Positions 33,358 to 41,606 of a DNA stretch of 64,000 nucleotides are shown here, piece by piece. How positions within the stretch are numbered: the first letter of the stretch is position 1; every line of letters starts with the position of its first letter. Under the pieces are notes generated by a model. That model searched no databases. It was not told the origin of the DNA and worked only from the letters and a program-made list of their open reading frames with translations. The translations under genes were made by a program, and so were the position numbers. Source of the DNA: UBA12191 sp964422295 (GTDB lineage Bacteria > Planctomycetota > UBA8108 > UBA1146); the NCBI GenBank assembly GCA_964422295.1, contig CAYRAM010000005.1:65264-129263 (forward strand). Direction: 5' to 3'.

Positions 33358-34938
33358 TCAGAAGTCCGCACTCAATCCGAGGATTTTCCACGGCTCGACC
33401 GTAATGCTCTTCCCTTTGACTTTTACCGGCTCCAGCGCTTCCTTGAGGAATTCTTCACCCAGTTGATTTGCGGTATTTGATCCGACGATGATTTCTCCTG
33501 AGTTGGCAACCTGGGATTCCAGCCGACTGGCGGTGTTGACCGTGTCCCCGATGACGGTGTAGTCCCGTCGCGCCATCGACCCCACATCGCCGACGGTGGC
33601 AATTCCCGAGTTGATCCCGATCCGCATGTGCAGATCGGGCCAGTCCGGATTCAGGCCGTTGAATTTTGCCAGGTATTCTTGCATGGCGATGGCTGCCTTT
33701 ACGGCGCGTGCAGGATGATCTTCCTGTGGATCCGGAGCACCGAAGAAAGCGATCAGGGCATCGCCGATGTATTTGTCGAGGGTTCCATCCTCCAGGAACA
33801 CCTCATCGGTCAAGCCATCAAAGAGGGAGTTGAGCAACTCGACGACCTGATTTGCTGCCAGGCTCTCTGAGAGTGGAGTGAAACCGACGATGTCCGCAAA
33901 CATCACCGTGATTTCCAGGTCCTGCGATCCGAGTTCCGCTTCTCCGGCGATGACTTTGTCGACGACGTTTGGAGAAAGTCGGCAAGAGAGTTCTTCACGA
34001 CGGCGCTTTTCTTCGGCAACCGAATGGGTGAGGCGCACCTGCTCCAGCGCACTGCTGACCATCAAGCCAAGAACACTGAGGATGTCGAGATGGTTCTTCT
34101 CTAACGGTTTGTTCTGCGTCACGCAGTCGACGTAAATGATGCCGATCACCTTTTCGCCAGCAGTGAGGGGTGCGCAAAGAGCGGACTGAATGCTCATCTG
34201 TATGATGCTTTGTGCGGCTGCAAGGTCTTCCAGGTTTCCAGTGTCCTGGATCAGCACAGCGATGCGCTCTTCCAATACCTGACTGGCAATGGTGCTTGAG
34301 AGCCTGATCGTTCCCTGATCTGGGGATGATGCGCTGCTCTTCTCTGCGATTGAATGAAGTTGTCCGGAGTTGTCGAGCAAGCTGACAAAGCCCCGATCCA
34401 CCGGAAGCGAACGCAATGCCAATTCGATCGCGCCTTCGGCGACCTGCTCGATATCAGAACCGGTGAGCAGGGTTTCAGCGGCGTCTTTGAAGAGCTTGAG
34501 AGCGACACCCAATTCTTGGCCACTGGTCGATTGAACATCTCCGACACCGAGACTTGATTCCCAGTCGTCGACCATCAGGGAATCGAGAACCCCCTGGTGG
34601 GGCAGATCCCGATGAAGTTGAACCGATTGGGAGGATGTTGAAGGGCCTTCGACGAGGAATGAGATACCGCCCAGATGAAAAACCAGACCCGGCCTCAATT
34701 CCATCCGGGTGATCTTCTGGTCTCCAAGATAGATGCCGTTGCGACTACTGGTGTCCTCGATGAAAGCGGCCTCGTTTTTCCAAACGATACGAGCGTGTTG
34801 CCGCGAGATGGTCTCATCGTTGACCTGGATGTCAGAGGCGCTGGTTCTGCCCAGCGTCATCTCCATCTTCTGCGGGAGGATCTCCTCGTGGCGGTCCCCC
34901 TGTGTATCCCTGAATCGCAATATCAGCGTATTGGGCAT
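33358..34938 (-). CDS. FHA - GAF - class III adenylate/guanylate cyclase
   Basis: 526 aa from ATG 34938 (AAGGA 8 bases upstream). The FHA domain (about 20-95) has GR at 30-31, SRQHARI and SSRNGIYLG, and recognises phosphothreonine. A GAF-like domain follows (about 170-315, GFVSLLDNSGQL, SALCAPLTAGEKVIGIIYVD). The cyclase domain (about 350-520) has the metal aspartates in FADIVGFTPLSE and GDALIAFFGAP, the substrate lysine in TLDKYIGDA, and DTVNTASRLES. All catalytic positions look intact, so it should make cAMP or cGMP in response to GAF ligand or FHA contact. The kinase at 53605-55809 could supply the phosphothreonine, but that is speculation. Confidence 0.9.
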   Translation of the reverse strand: MPNTLILRFRDTQGDRHEEILPQKMEMTLGRTSASDIQVNDETISRQHARIVWKNEAAFIEDTSSRNGIYLGDQKITRMELRPGLVFHLGGISFLVEGPSTSSQSVQLHRDLPHQGVLDSLMVDDWESSLGVGDVQSTSGQELGVALKLFKDAAETLLTGSDIEQVAEGAIELALRSLPVDRGFVSLLDNSGQLHSIAEKSSASSPDQGTIRLSSTIASQVLEERIAVLIQDTGNLEDLAAAQSIIQMSIQSALCAPLTAGEKVIGIIYVDCVTQNKPLEKNHLDILSVLGLMVSSALEQVRLTHSVAEEKRRREELSCRLSPNVVDKVIAGEAELGSQDLEITVMFADIVGFTPLSESLAANQVVELLNSLFDGLTDEVFLEDGTLDKYIGDALIAFFGAPDPQEDHPARAVKAAIAMQEYLAKFNGLNPDWPDLHMRIGINSGIATVGDVGSMARRDYTVIGDTVNTASRLESQVANSGEIIVGSNTANQLGEEFLKEALEPVKVKGKSITVEPWKILGLSADF

Positions 34939-35001
34939 GATCTGTGTCCTTCTTGGGCCCCATCGTAGGGGATAGAGGGAGGGGGATGGAAGCAAAGGGG
35001 T

Positions 35002-35036
35002 TGCACCAATTTGTCGTGCCATGCACCAATTTGTCG
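35002..35036. repeat. 15-bp direct repeat with 20-bp period
   Basis: TGCACCAATTTGTCG occurs at 35002-35016 and again at 35022-35036. The 20-base period puts both on about the same face of the helix, immediately upstream of a promoter-like sequence. An activator or repressor site is plausible. Confidence 0.6.
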
Positions 35037-35042
35037 GTTTCC

Positions 35043-35071
35043 TTGCACAGTCGGGGGCATATTCGTACGAT
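35043..35071 (+). promoter_or_regulatory. Possible promoter of the rpmE-prfA-prmC cluster
   Basis: TTGCAC (35043-35048), a 17-base spacer, then TACGAT (35066-35071). It sits just downstream of the direct repeat and about 165 bases before the bL31 start codon. Confidence 0.45.
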
Positions 35072-35234
35072 TCTAGATCGGGCTGGAGAGGTCAGTTGAC
35101 CGATTGGTACTGCCATCTGGCCCGCTGGTGCAACGACCCCGGCTCCCTTGAACGACACGGCGTCGTCGGAAACGGGATATCGTCACCGAGTTTCACGGCC
35201 GCAACTGCTGGTTGCGGCGAATGGAGATCGACTC

Positions 35235-35972
35235 GTGAAAAAGGACATCCATCCGGATAACTACCGTCTCGTGGTTTTCCAGGACAAGAACGCAGACTTT
35301 GCTTTCCTCTCCCGCTCGACCGTCAAAACCACCGACACCATCAAGTGGGAAGACGGTGAGGAGTACCCCCTCTTCAAGCTGGATATCTCCAGTGCATCGC
35401 ACCCTTTCTACACCGGTAAGCAGACCTACGTCGATGCTGCCGGGCGGGTGGAGAAGTTCCAGAAGCGCTTCGATTGGAAAGAGGGCAAGGCTTCCGAAAT
35501 GATCACCGCGGCCGAGGAGGAGTCCAAGGCCAAGCATCGTGAGATGCTTGAGGCGGAAGAGGCGGAACGCAAAGCCGCAGCCGAGCGCAAGGCTGAGCGT
35601 GAAGAGCGTCGCAAGGCGATCCTCGAACAGAAGAAGAAGAAAGCGGAAGAAAAAGCTGCGGCCAAGGCTGCAGAAGAAGCTGCTGCTGCTGAAAAAGCGG
35701 AAGCAGAGGCTCCCGCTGAAAAAGCGCCCGCAGAAGACGCGGCAAAAGCGGAGGCTGCACCGGAAGAAGCTCCGGCGGAAGAAGAGACCACTGCCCCAGA
35801 GACCAGCGCTCCAGAGACCAGCGCTCCAGAGACCAGCGCCCCAGAGGCCAGCGCAGACAGTGAGGCTGCTTCTGAAACTGCTGCAGAAGAGGCTCCAGCA
35901 GAAGAAGCTCCTGCGGCAGAAGCCGAAGAAAGTGGCGACGAAGCGGAAAAACCCGCTGACGCCGATTCCTAA
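35235..35972 (+). CDS. rpmE: Ribosomal protein bL31 (zinc-free type) with a long Ala/Glu-rich C-terminal extension
   Basis: 245 aa from GTG 35235 (GGAGA 7 bases upstream). The first about 85 residues are a complete bL31: VKKDIHPDNYRLVVFQD, then STVKTTDTIKWEDG, then SSASHPFYTGKQ, ending VEKFQKRF. The zinc-binding CxxC is absent, as in the RpmE2 type. About 160 residues follow that are absent from ordinary bL31: a charged coiled-coil-like stretch (MLEAEEAERKAAAERKA), then Ala/Glu/Pro-rich sequence with a 15-bp repeat. The stop at 35972 ends an acidic tail (AEKPADADS). It heads the prfA-prmC cluster, as rpmE often does. Confidence 0.88.
   Translation: MKKDIHPDNYRLVVFQDKNADFAFLSRSTVKTTDTIKWEDGEEYPLFKLDISSASHPFYTGKQTYVDAAGRVEKFQKRFDWKEGKASEMITAAEEESKAKHREMLEAEEAERKAAAERKAEREERRKAILEQKKKKAEEKAAAKAAEEAAAAEKAEAEAPAEKAPAEDAAKAEAAPEEAPAEEETTAPETSAPETSAPETSAPEASADSEAASETAAEEAPAEEAPAAEAEESGDEAEKPADADS
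35796..35855 (+). repeat. 15-bp tandem repeat in the bL31 tail
   Basis: Four head-to-tail copies of CCAGAGACCAGCGCT (last two with substitutions), encoding Pro-Glu-Thr-Ser-Ala. In frame. Confidence 0.92.
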
Positions 35973-36065
35973 ATCCAATGACAAGCCGGGGCCGGAGGGA
36001 AGCCAGGGATGGCTTTTGTCCGGCCCCGGTTCCATCGTGACTCCCTCTTCAAGGAGAAGAATCTG

Positions 36066-37184
36066 ATGTCTGCTTCCGACAAGGACACCCCTGACTTCCT
36101 CGATAAACCGATCGAGGGAAAATTGGAGGAAAAACTGTCCGCAATGGAGCAGCGCTACGTCGAATTGGAACAACTGATCTCTGATCCCGAACAACAGGGA
36201 AGCGGCAAGTTTCAGGAGTTGCTCAAGGAGCATGGCTCGCTGCTCTCGCTGGTGAATCTTTACCGTGAATACGGCAAGAGCAGGGAAACTCTCACAGAAG
36301 CACAGGAAATCATCGATAGCGGTGACGATGCCGAACTGAAAGAGCTGGCGGAAGCGGAGCTCCCTGATCTTGAGCAGGAGTGCTGCGACAAAGCACGTGC
36401 GGTGCGCATGGCGATCCTCGATCAGCAGGTCGAGGGGGGGGACGATTGCATCTTTGAGGTGCGCGCCGGCACCGGCGGCGAAGAGGCCGCTCTCTTCTGC
36501 GCAGACATCTTTCGACTGTACAGCCTTTACGCAGAGAAACGACGCTGGAAGATCGAAGTGATCAGTGAAAGCTCCACCGACCTCGGCGGATACAAGGAGA
36601 TCACCTTTGCTGTCCGTGGTTCGGGGGCGTTTTCCCGCCTTTGTTTTGAATCGGGGGGGCACAGGGTTCAGCGCGTTCCCGCCACAGAGACCCAAGGACG
36701 AATCCACACCTCGGCGATCACGGTGGCGGTGATGCAAGAGGCCGAGGAATCAGAGATCGAAGTCGAAGAAAAGGACCTGCGCATCGACACCTTCTGTGCA
36801 TCAGGGCCGGGAGGGCAGTCCGTCAACAAAACCTCGAGCGCGGTGAGGATCACCCATTTGCCCTCCGGAGTCGTCGTTTCGATGCAGGATGAAAAATCCC
36901 AGCACCGCAACAGGGACAAAGCGATGCGGCTGCTTAAAACCCGCCTCAAAGAGTTGGCGGATCGCGAGAAGCAACAGGAGGAGGATGCTTTGCGCCGCTC
37001 ACTGATCGGCAGCGGAGATCGCAGCGATCGCATCCGAACTTACAACTTTCCACAAAATCGAATCAGCGATCACCGCATCAATTGCACCCTCTACAACCTC
37101 GACCGCTTCATGACGGGGGACATCGATGACCTCCTCGACCAGCTTGAGGCTCACGACAGGGAAGAGCGCGTTCAGGCGCTCTGA
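36066..37184 (+). CDS. prfA: Peptide chain release factor 1
   Basis: 372 aa from ATG 36066 (AAGGAG upstream). The stop-codon recognition motif PAT (205-207) in RVPATETQGRIHTS identifies RF1 (UAA/UAG) rather than RF2. The catalytic GGQ is at 249-251 in SGPGGQSVNKTSS, followed by HLPSGVVV. The N-terminal PCRF domain is preceded by a short polar extension. It ends 10 bases before prmC, whose product methylates the GGQ glutamine. Confidence 0.96.
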   Translation: MSASDKDTPDFLDKPIEGKLEEKLSAMEQRYVELEQLISDPEQQGSGKFQELLKEHGSLLSLVNLYREYGKSRETLTEAQEIIDSGDDAELKELAEAELPDLEQECCDKARAVRMAILDQQVEGGDDCIFEVRAGTGGEEAALFCADIFRLYSLYAEKRRWKIEVISESSTDLGGYKEITFAVRGSGAFSRLCFESGGHRVQRVPATETQGRIHTSAITVAVMQEAEESEIEVEEKDLRIDTFCASGPGGQSVNKTSSAVRITHLPSGVVVSMQDEKSQHRNRDKAMRLLKTRLKELADREKQQEEDALRRSLIGSGDRSDRIRTYNFPQNRISDHRINCTLYNLDRFMTGDIDDLLDQLEAHDREERVQAL

Positions 37185-37194
37185 TCGGGGATCG

Positions 37195-38040
37195 ATGGCG
37201 AACTCCCGGACTTTGATCCAACAGGCGATCGCCGAACTCACCGATTCGGATGCCCCCGATCTTGATGCCCGCTGGCTTCTGGCACACCTGCTGCAAATCG
37301 ACCACAGAGATCCACGGTTGCGCCAGGATTTCAGCGTCGAAGAAGGGATCGCCAACGATTTCAGACGACAGGTGATGCGTCGATCCAAGGGTGAGCCTCT
37401 GGCCCACATCCTCGGAGAGTGGGAGTTTTACGGGCACACCTTTGAAGTGACTCCGGATGTCCTCGTGCCGCGACCGGAGACAGAACTGCTCGTCGATTGG
37501 GCGTTGCAACTTCTCGAATCGCAGCGACAGCCGCGAGTCGCCGAGATCGGGGTAGGGTCCCTGGCCGTACTCGCTTCATTGGCGATCGAGCGTCCCGATC
37601 TCCACGGTGTGGGGGTGGAGGTCTCCGCCGATGCCCTCGCTGTGGCGCAGCGCAACCTTGAAAGGCACGGACTCCACGATCGTCTGCAGTTGCGGGAGGG
37701 CAGTCACTATCAACCTCTCGAAGGGGCTTTCGATCTGATCGTGGCAAACCCGCCCTACATATCGCCCGACGATCCGGAACTGCAACCTTCAGTAGCAGCC
37801 CACGAGCCAGAAATCGCTCTCATCGATCACATCGATGGTGATGGTCTCGGCCATTACCGGGTTCTCATCACCGAACTGCGTGGCCGGGTCGATGACGATG
37901 GAGGGCTGCTGCTCGAATGTGGTCACGGCCAGGCAGATGCGATCGAAGAGCTTGCCCGTCAGAAGGGGTGGTCCGTGGAAATTCGGCAGGATCTGGCCTC
38001 CATTCCACGTGCGCTGTATCTCCATTCAGGGGATCGGTGA
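37195..38040 (+). CDS. prmC: Release-factor glutamine methyltransferase
   Basis: 281 aa from ATG 37195. An N-terminal helical domain with GEPLAHILGEWEFYG is followed by the methyltransferase core: VLVPRPETE, then VAEIGVGSLAVLASLA at the SAM-binding position, VEVSADALAVAQRN and the catalytic NPPYIS (185-190). The SAM loop usually reads LDLGTGSGAIA; here the second glycine of GTGSG is replaced (GVGSL), a noticeable divergence. It methylates the GGQ glutamine of release factors. Directly after prfA. Confidence 0.92.
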   Translation: MANSRTLIQQAIAELTDSDAPDLDARWLLAHLLQIDHRDPRLRQDFSVEEGIANDFRRQVMRRSKGEPLAHILGEWEFYGHTFEVTPDVLVPRPETELLVDWALQLLESQRQPRVAEIGVGSLAVLASLAIERPDLHGVGVEVSADALAVAQRNLERHGLHDRLQLREGSHYQPLEGAFDLIVANPPYISPDDPELQPSVAAHEPEIALIDHIDGDGLGHYRVLITELRGRVDDDGGLLLECGHGQADAIEELARQKGWSVEIRQDLASIPRALYLHSGDR

Positions 38041-38164
38041 GCCTGAGTGCAGGATTTTGCCGGACCGTTGACAGTCCGGTCTTGTCCGCCACAATCAAAG
38101 TTGCGCTGCTCGATACTGCTGCACCGCTCGGGGCACTTTCCGGGTCGGTTGTGAAAGGCACTCT

Positions 38165-39472
38165 TTGGACAAGTTTGTGATCAGGGGCGGATTGCCCCTC
38201 AATGGCCAAGTTGAAATTTCCGGATCGAAAAACGGGAGCCTCCCGATCCTTTTTGGCAGCTTGCTGTCCCCTGGGCCGCTGTTGTTGGAGGGGGTGCCGA
38301 CGAGTCTGCGCGACATCAATACCACCCTTGACATTCTGACCAAGTTCGGCGCAGAGATTGAAAAGCGCGATCAGCAAGTCGCCATCGAGGTTCCGACCCG
38401 GGGTCCGGTCAAAGCGCCCTACGATCTCGTCAAAAAGATGCGCGCATCCATCTCTTCGTTTGGACCTTTACTGGCGCGAAGAGGGGAAGCGGTCGTCTCC
38501 TTGCCCGGTGGCTGCAACATCGGCGACAGACCCATCGACCTGCACATCCACGGGATGGAGGCTCTCGGCGCAGAGATTCGCTACGAAAACGGATACATCA
38601 TCGCCCGTGGACCTCTCAAAGGGGGGTCCGTCTATCTTTCCGGGCCGATGGGCCCGACAGTTCTCGGCACCCAAAATGTGATGATGGCCGCCGCCGGTGC
38701 AGATGGAAACTCTGTCATCGAAGGAGCCGCATGCGAACCGGAGGTATGTAGCACCGCAGATTTCCTGCGCAGCCTCGGAGTTAAAATCGAGGGGGATGGT
38801 TCGCCGACGATCCGCATTGAAGGCGTGGGCCAGGATGGATTTTCCGGCAGCGGGGGCATGACTTTCACGATTCCTCCCGATCGCATCGAGACGGGAACCT
38901 ACATCATCGCTGGCGCAGCTTCAGGAGGCCGGGTGGTGATCAACAACTGCCGCCCCCAGGAGAATCTGGCGCTGATTTCAATTTTGAAAAACATCGGCGT
39001 TCCGGTCGAAGTCAACGAGAACAGCGTCACGGTCACCGGAGTCGACCGGGTCAGCCCTGTCGATGTGGCCACGCTCGCCTTTCCGGGGTTCCCCACCGAT
39101 CTTCAAGGCCCCTTGATGGCTCTGTTATGCAAGACGGACGGGGTCAGCCTCATCACCGAAAAGATCTTTCCCGATCGATTCATGCACCTTTCCGAACTGC
39201 GTCGTTTCGGCGCCAAAGTGCGCAAAGAGGGGTCGACGGGGATCATCGAGGGCGGCGCGCCTTTGCATGGTGCTGAAGTGATGGCGAGCGACTTGCGCGC
39301 CAGTGCGTGCCTGGTGATCGCCGGCTTGATGGCATCGGGAACGACCCAGGTACGCCGCATCTACCACCTGCAGAGGGGCTATGAATCGATGGAGCTGAAG
39401 TTGCGCGGGATCGGTGCGGATGTCGAGCGCGTCGAAGATCGCCAGGCCGAAACAGAATTGGTGCAGGGGTAA
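38165..39472 (+). CDS. murA: UDP-N-acetylglucosamine 1-carboxyvinyltransferase
   Basis: 435 aa from TTG 38165 (AAAGG upstream, MDKFVIRGG). The active-site lysine-asparagine pair is K22-N23 in SGSKNGS. The catalytic and fosfomycin-target cysteine is C117 in LPGGCNIGDRP. Closing motifs RFMHLSELRRFGA and SDLRASACLVIAG are present. It transfers enolpyruvate from PEP to UDP-GlcNAc, the first committed step of peptidoglycan synthesis. The presence of murA argues that this organism makes peptidoglycan. Four bases precede the ffh start. Confidence 0.95.
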   Translation: MDKFVIRGGLPLNGQVEISGSKNGSLPILFGSLLSPGPLLLEGVPTSLRDINTTLDILTKFGAEIEKRDQQVAIEVPTRGPVKAPYDLVKKMRASISSFGPLLARRGEAVVSLPGGCNIGDRPIDLHIHGMEALGAEIRYENGYIIARGPLKGGSVYLSGPMGPTVLGTQNVMMAAAGADGNSVIEGAACEPEVCSTADFLRSLGVKIEGDGSPTIRIEGVGQDGFSGSGGMTFTIPPDRIETGTYIIAGAASGGRVVINNCRPQENLALISILKNIGVPVEVNENSVTVTGVDRVSPVDVATLAFPGFPTDLQGPLMALLCKTDGVSLITEKIFPDRFMHLSELRRFGAKVRKEGSTGIIEGGAPLHGAEVMASDLRASACLVIAGLMASGTTQVRRIYHLQRGYESMELKLRGIGADVERVEDRQAETELVQG

Positions 39473-39476
39473 CAGC

Positions 39477-41054
39477 ATGCTCGGCGGATTGACCAAACGA
39501 CTCACTGATATCGTCTCCGGCCTTCGAGGTCGCAAGATCACAGAAGATGTGATCAAGGAGACCAGCCGCGAAATTCGCCGCGCTCTTCTCGAAGCAGATG
39601 CTTCCCTGCCGGTGGTCAAAGACTTTGAAAAGCGGGTCCGCGAGGCTGCCCTCGGTGCCGAAGTCATCGAAGGTGTCGATGCAGGTCAGATGTTTACCAA
39701 AATTGTTCAGGATGAACTGACCGCTCTGATGGGTCCCGTCGACCACGAAATCGCATGGAAGAAGTCCGGCCCGACAGTGATTTTGATGTCGGGATTGCAG
39801 GGCTCAGGAAAAACGACCACTTGCGGAAAACTGGCGCGTTATTTCGGAGAGCGAAAGAAGAAGCGCCCGATGCTCGTCGCCGCCGACTTGCAGAGACCTG
39901 CGGCTATCGAGCAATTGAAAGTGCTCGGGCGGCAACTCGATGTCCCCGTGTTCCATAAGGATGGGCTGACGCCACCGCAAGTTTGCGAAGCCGCCATCGA
40001 TGCGGCTCGCGAACAGAAGTGCGATGTGATCATCCTCGATACCGCGGGCCGCCTGCACGTCGATGACCAGTTGATGGGCGAATTGAAACTGATCGCCGAC
40101 AAGACCCGCCCCGATGAGACCTTTTTCGTCTGCGATGCGATGACGGGCCAGGATGCGGTCCGCTCTGCGGAGGCGTTCTCACAATCTCTCGAATTATCAG
40201 GGGTGATCCTGACCAAGCTGGACGGCGATGCCCGCGGAGGCGCAGCGCTATCGGTGAAAGCGATCACCGGCAAGCCGGTCAAGTTCGTCGGCGTCGGTGA
40301 AAAACTTGATCGCCTCGATGAGTTTCATCCGGATCGCATGGCTTCGCGAATCCTCGGCATGGGAGATGTGGTGGGGCTCGTCGATCGCGCCCAGCAGGTG
40401 ATCGACGAAAAAGAGCAGGCCGAGATGCAGGAAAAGATGCTCGAAGCCAGCTTCACCCTGCAGGATTTCCTTTCCCAATTGCGCCAGATCAAAAAGATGG
40501 GAAGCCTCAAGGATCTGCTTTCTCACATTCCGGGTCTTGGCGGCCAGGTGGACCAGATGGATATCAAGGGTGACGAACTGGTGATCGTCGAAAGCATCAT
40601 CCAATCGATGACCGCAAAGGAGCGAAGTCGTCCCGAGATCATCAACACCAGCCGCCGGCGCCGAATCGCCGCCGGGGCCGGGCGGCCCCTGGAAGCGGTC
40701 AACGATCTGCTCAAACAGTTCAAGCAGATGCAGGGGATGATGCAGGGCTTCAAGAAACAGTCCGGTTTCTTCGGCAAGCTCAAGGGGATGAAGGAGATGC
40801 AACAGGGTCTCGATCAGATGCAGGACCCGGGAAGCGGGGGCGCACCGGGATTGCCGGGGGGATTGCCGGGGGGATTGCCGGGGGGATTGCCGGGGGGATT
40901 GCCGGGGGGTGTGCCGGGGGAGATGCCGCAGATTCCCGGTCTCGGTGGAGGTCCCGGTGGGCCAGGGAAGGCGAAAACCGGCCCCAGCAAGGAAGAGAGG
41001 CGCAAAAAGCGCAAGCAGGAGCGCCAACGTCGCAAAAGGTCGCGCCGGCGCTGA
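39477..41054 (+). CDS. ffh: Signal recognition particle protein Ffh, repeat-containing tail
   Basis: 525 aa from ATG 39477. An N domain (MLGGLTKRLTDIVSGLRG) precedes the SRP GTPase: G1 GLQGSGKTTT (107-116), AADLQRPAA, DTAGRLHVDD and TKLDGDARGGAAL. The methionine-rich M domain includes SRRRRIAAGAGRP, the SRP-RNA-binding element. The protein exceeds the usual 440-470 aa because of a Gly-Leu-Pro repeat encoded by a 12-bp array and a basic Lys/Arg tail. It directs signal sequences co-translationally to the membrane. No SRP RNA gene was recognised in the window. Confidence 0.96.
   Translation: MLGGLTKRLTDIVSGLRGRKITEDVIKETSREIRRALLEADASLPVVKDFEKRVREAALGAEVIEGVDAGQMFTKIVQDELTALMGPVDHEIAWKKSGPTVILMSGLQGSGKTTTCGKLARYFGERKKKRPMLVAADLQRPAAIEQLKVLGRQLDVPVFHKDGLTPPQVCEAAIDAAREQKCDVIILDTAGRLHVDDQLMGELKLIADKTRPDETFFVCDAMTGQDAVRSAEAFSQSLELSGVILTKLDGDARGGAALSVKAITGKPVKFVGVGEKLDRLDEFHPDRMASRILGMGDVVGLVDRAQQVIDEKEQAEMQEKMLEASFTLQDFLSQLRQIKKMGSLKDLLSHIPGLGGQVDQMDIKGDELVIVESIIQSMTAKERSRPEIINTSRRRRIAAGAGRPLEAVNDLLKQFKQMQGMMQGFKKQSGFFGKLKGMKEMQQGLDQMQDPGSGGAPGLPGGLPGGLPGGLPGGLPGGVPGEMPQIPGLGGGPGGPGKAKTGPSKEERRKKRKQERQRRKRSRRR
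40848..40919 (+). repeat. 12-bp tandem repeat in ffh
   Basis: Five perfect copies of GGATTGCCGGGG plus one variant, encoding Gly-Leu-Pro-Gly, between the M domain and the basic tail. In frame. Confidence 0.95.
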
Positions 41055-41167
41055 GCCGCTTCAGTTCTCCCCAGTCAGGGCCCCAAAACCGCTTTTTTCC
41101 GCGATGAATCGCCCAAATTCGCCGGTCGCTGTTGATGCTTTGGGGCCATCCTAGTAATTTCATTTGT

Positions 41168-41215
41168 TCCCCCTTAATGGGGGATGAGCCGGGGTATCGG
41201 TATGCCCGGTCCCCG
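41168..41215 (+). promoter_or_regulatory. Structured leader upstream of rpsP
   Basis: A 6-bp hairpin TCCCCC-TTAAT-GGGGGA (41168-41184) is followed by a second potential stem pairing CCGGG with CCCGG (about 41189-41210). It could be the ffh terminator or a leader element of the rpsP-trmD-rplS operon. No T-run follows. Confidence 0.35.
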
Positions 41216-41268
41216 AGGAGGGCTTACGGAAGCCCGTGAAATTTGAGCAGATACAAGGAGTGACGAAC

Positions 41269-41583
41269 ATGGCGGTAGCCTTGCGTCTCAAAAGATGCGG
41301 ACGGATCCACAGACCCTTCTATCGCATCGAGGCCATCGAAAAGAGAAACGCCCGGGGTGGAAGATCCCTGGAGACCCTCGGTTGGTACGACCCGATGGTC
41401 GATGATTCAGAGAAGCGTGTAAAGATTCACGTGGACCGTGTCCAGCACTGGATCGACCAGGGCGCACGCCCGAGTGCGACGGTGACATCCTTCCTGCGCA
41501 AGGTGGATGTCAATTGGCCCCAAGGGAAAAAGAGTCGCCGCGCTGTCCAGCGTGCCAAGAAGAAGGCACAGGGCGGTTCCTGA
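41269..41583 (+). CDS. rpsP: Ribosomal protein bS16
   Basis: 104 aa from ATG 41269, with AAGGAG 8 bases upstream. It has the family start (VALRLKRCGRIHRPFYRIEA), LETLGWYDPM and the basic tail SRRAVQRAKKKAQ. It is a small-subunit assembly protein. The usual next gene rimM is missing: trmD begins 23 bases later. Confidence 0.96.
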   Translation: MAVALRLKRCGRIHRPFYRIEAIEKRNARGGRSLETLGWYDPMVDDSEKRVKIHVDRVQHWIDQGARPSATVTSFLRKVDVNWPQGKKSRRAVQRAKKKAQGGS

Positions 41584-41606
41584 GCGAGAACGGTTCGGAG
41601 AATCGG

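Noticed and set aside
35193..36737. 514-aa minus-strand frame opposite bL31 and prfA
   Set aside because: Mirror of the Ala/Glu-rich bL31 tail and prfA; both plus-strand genes have clear homology.
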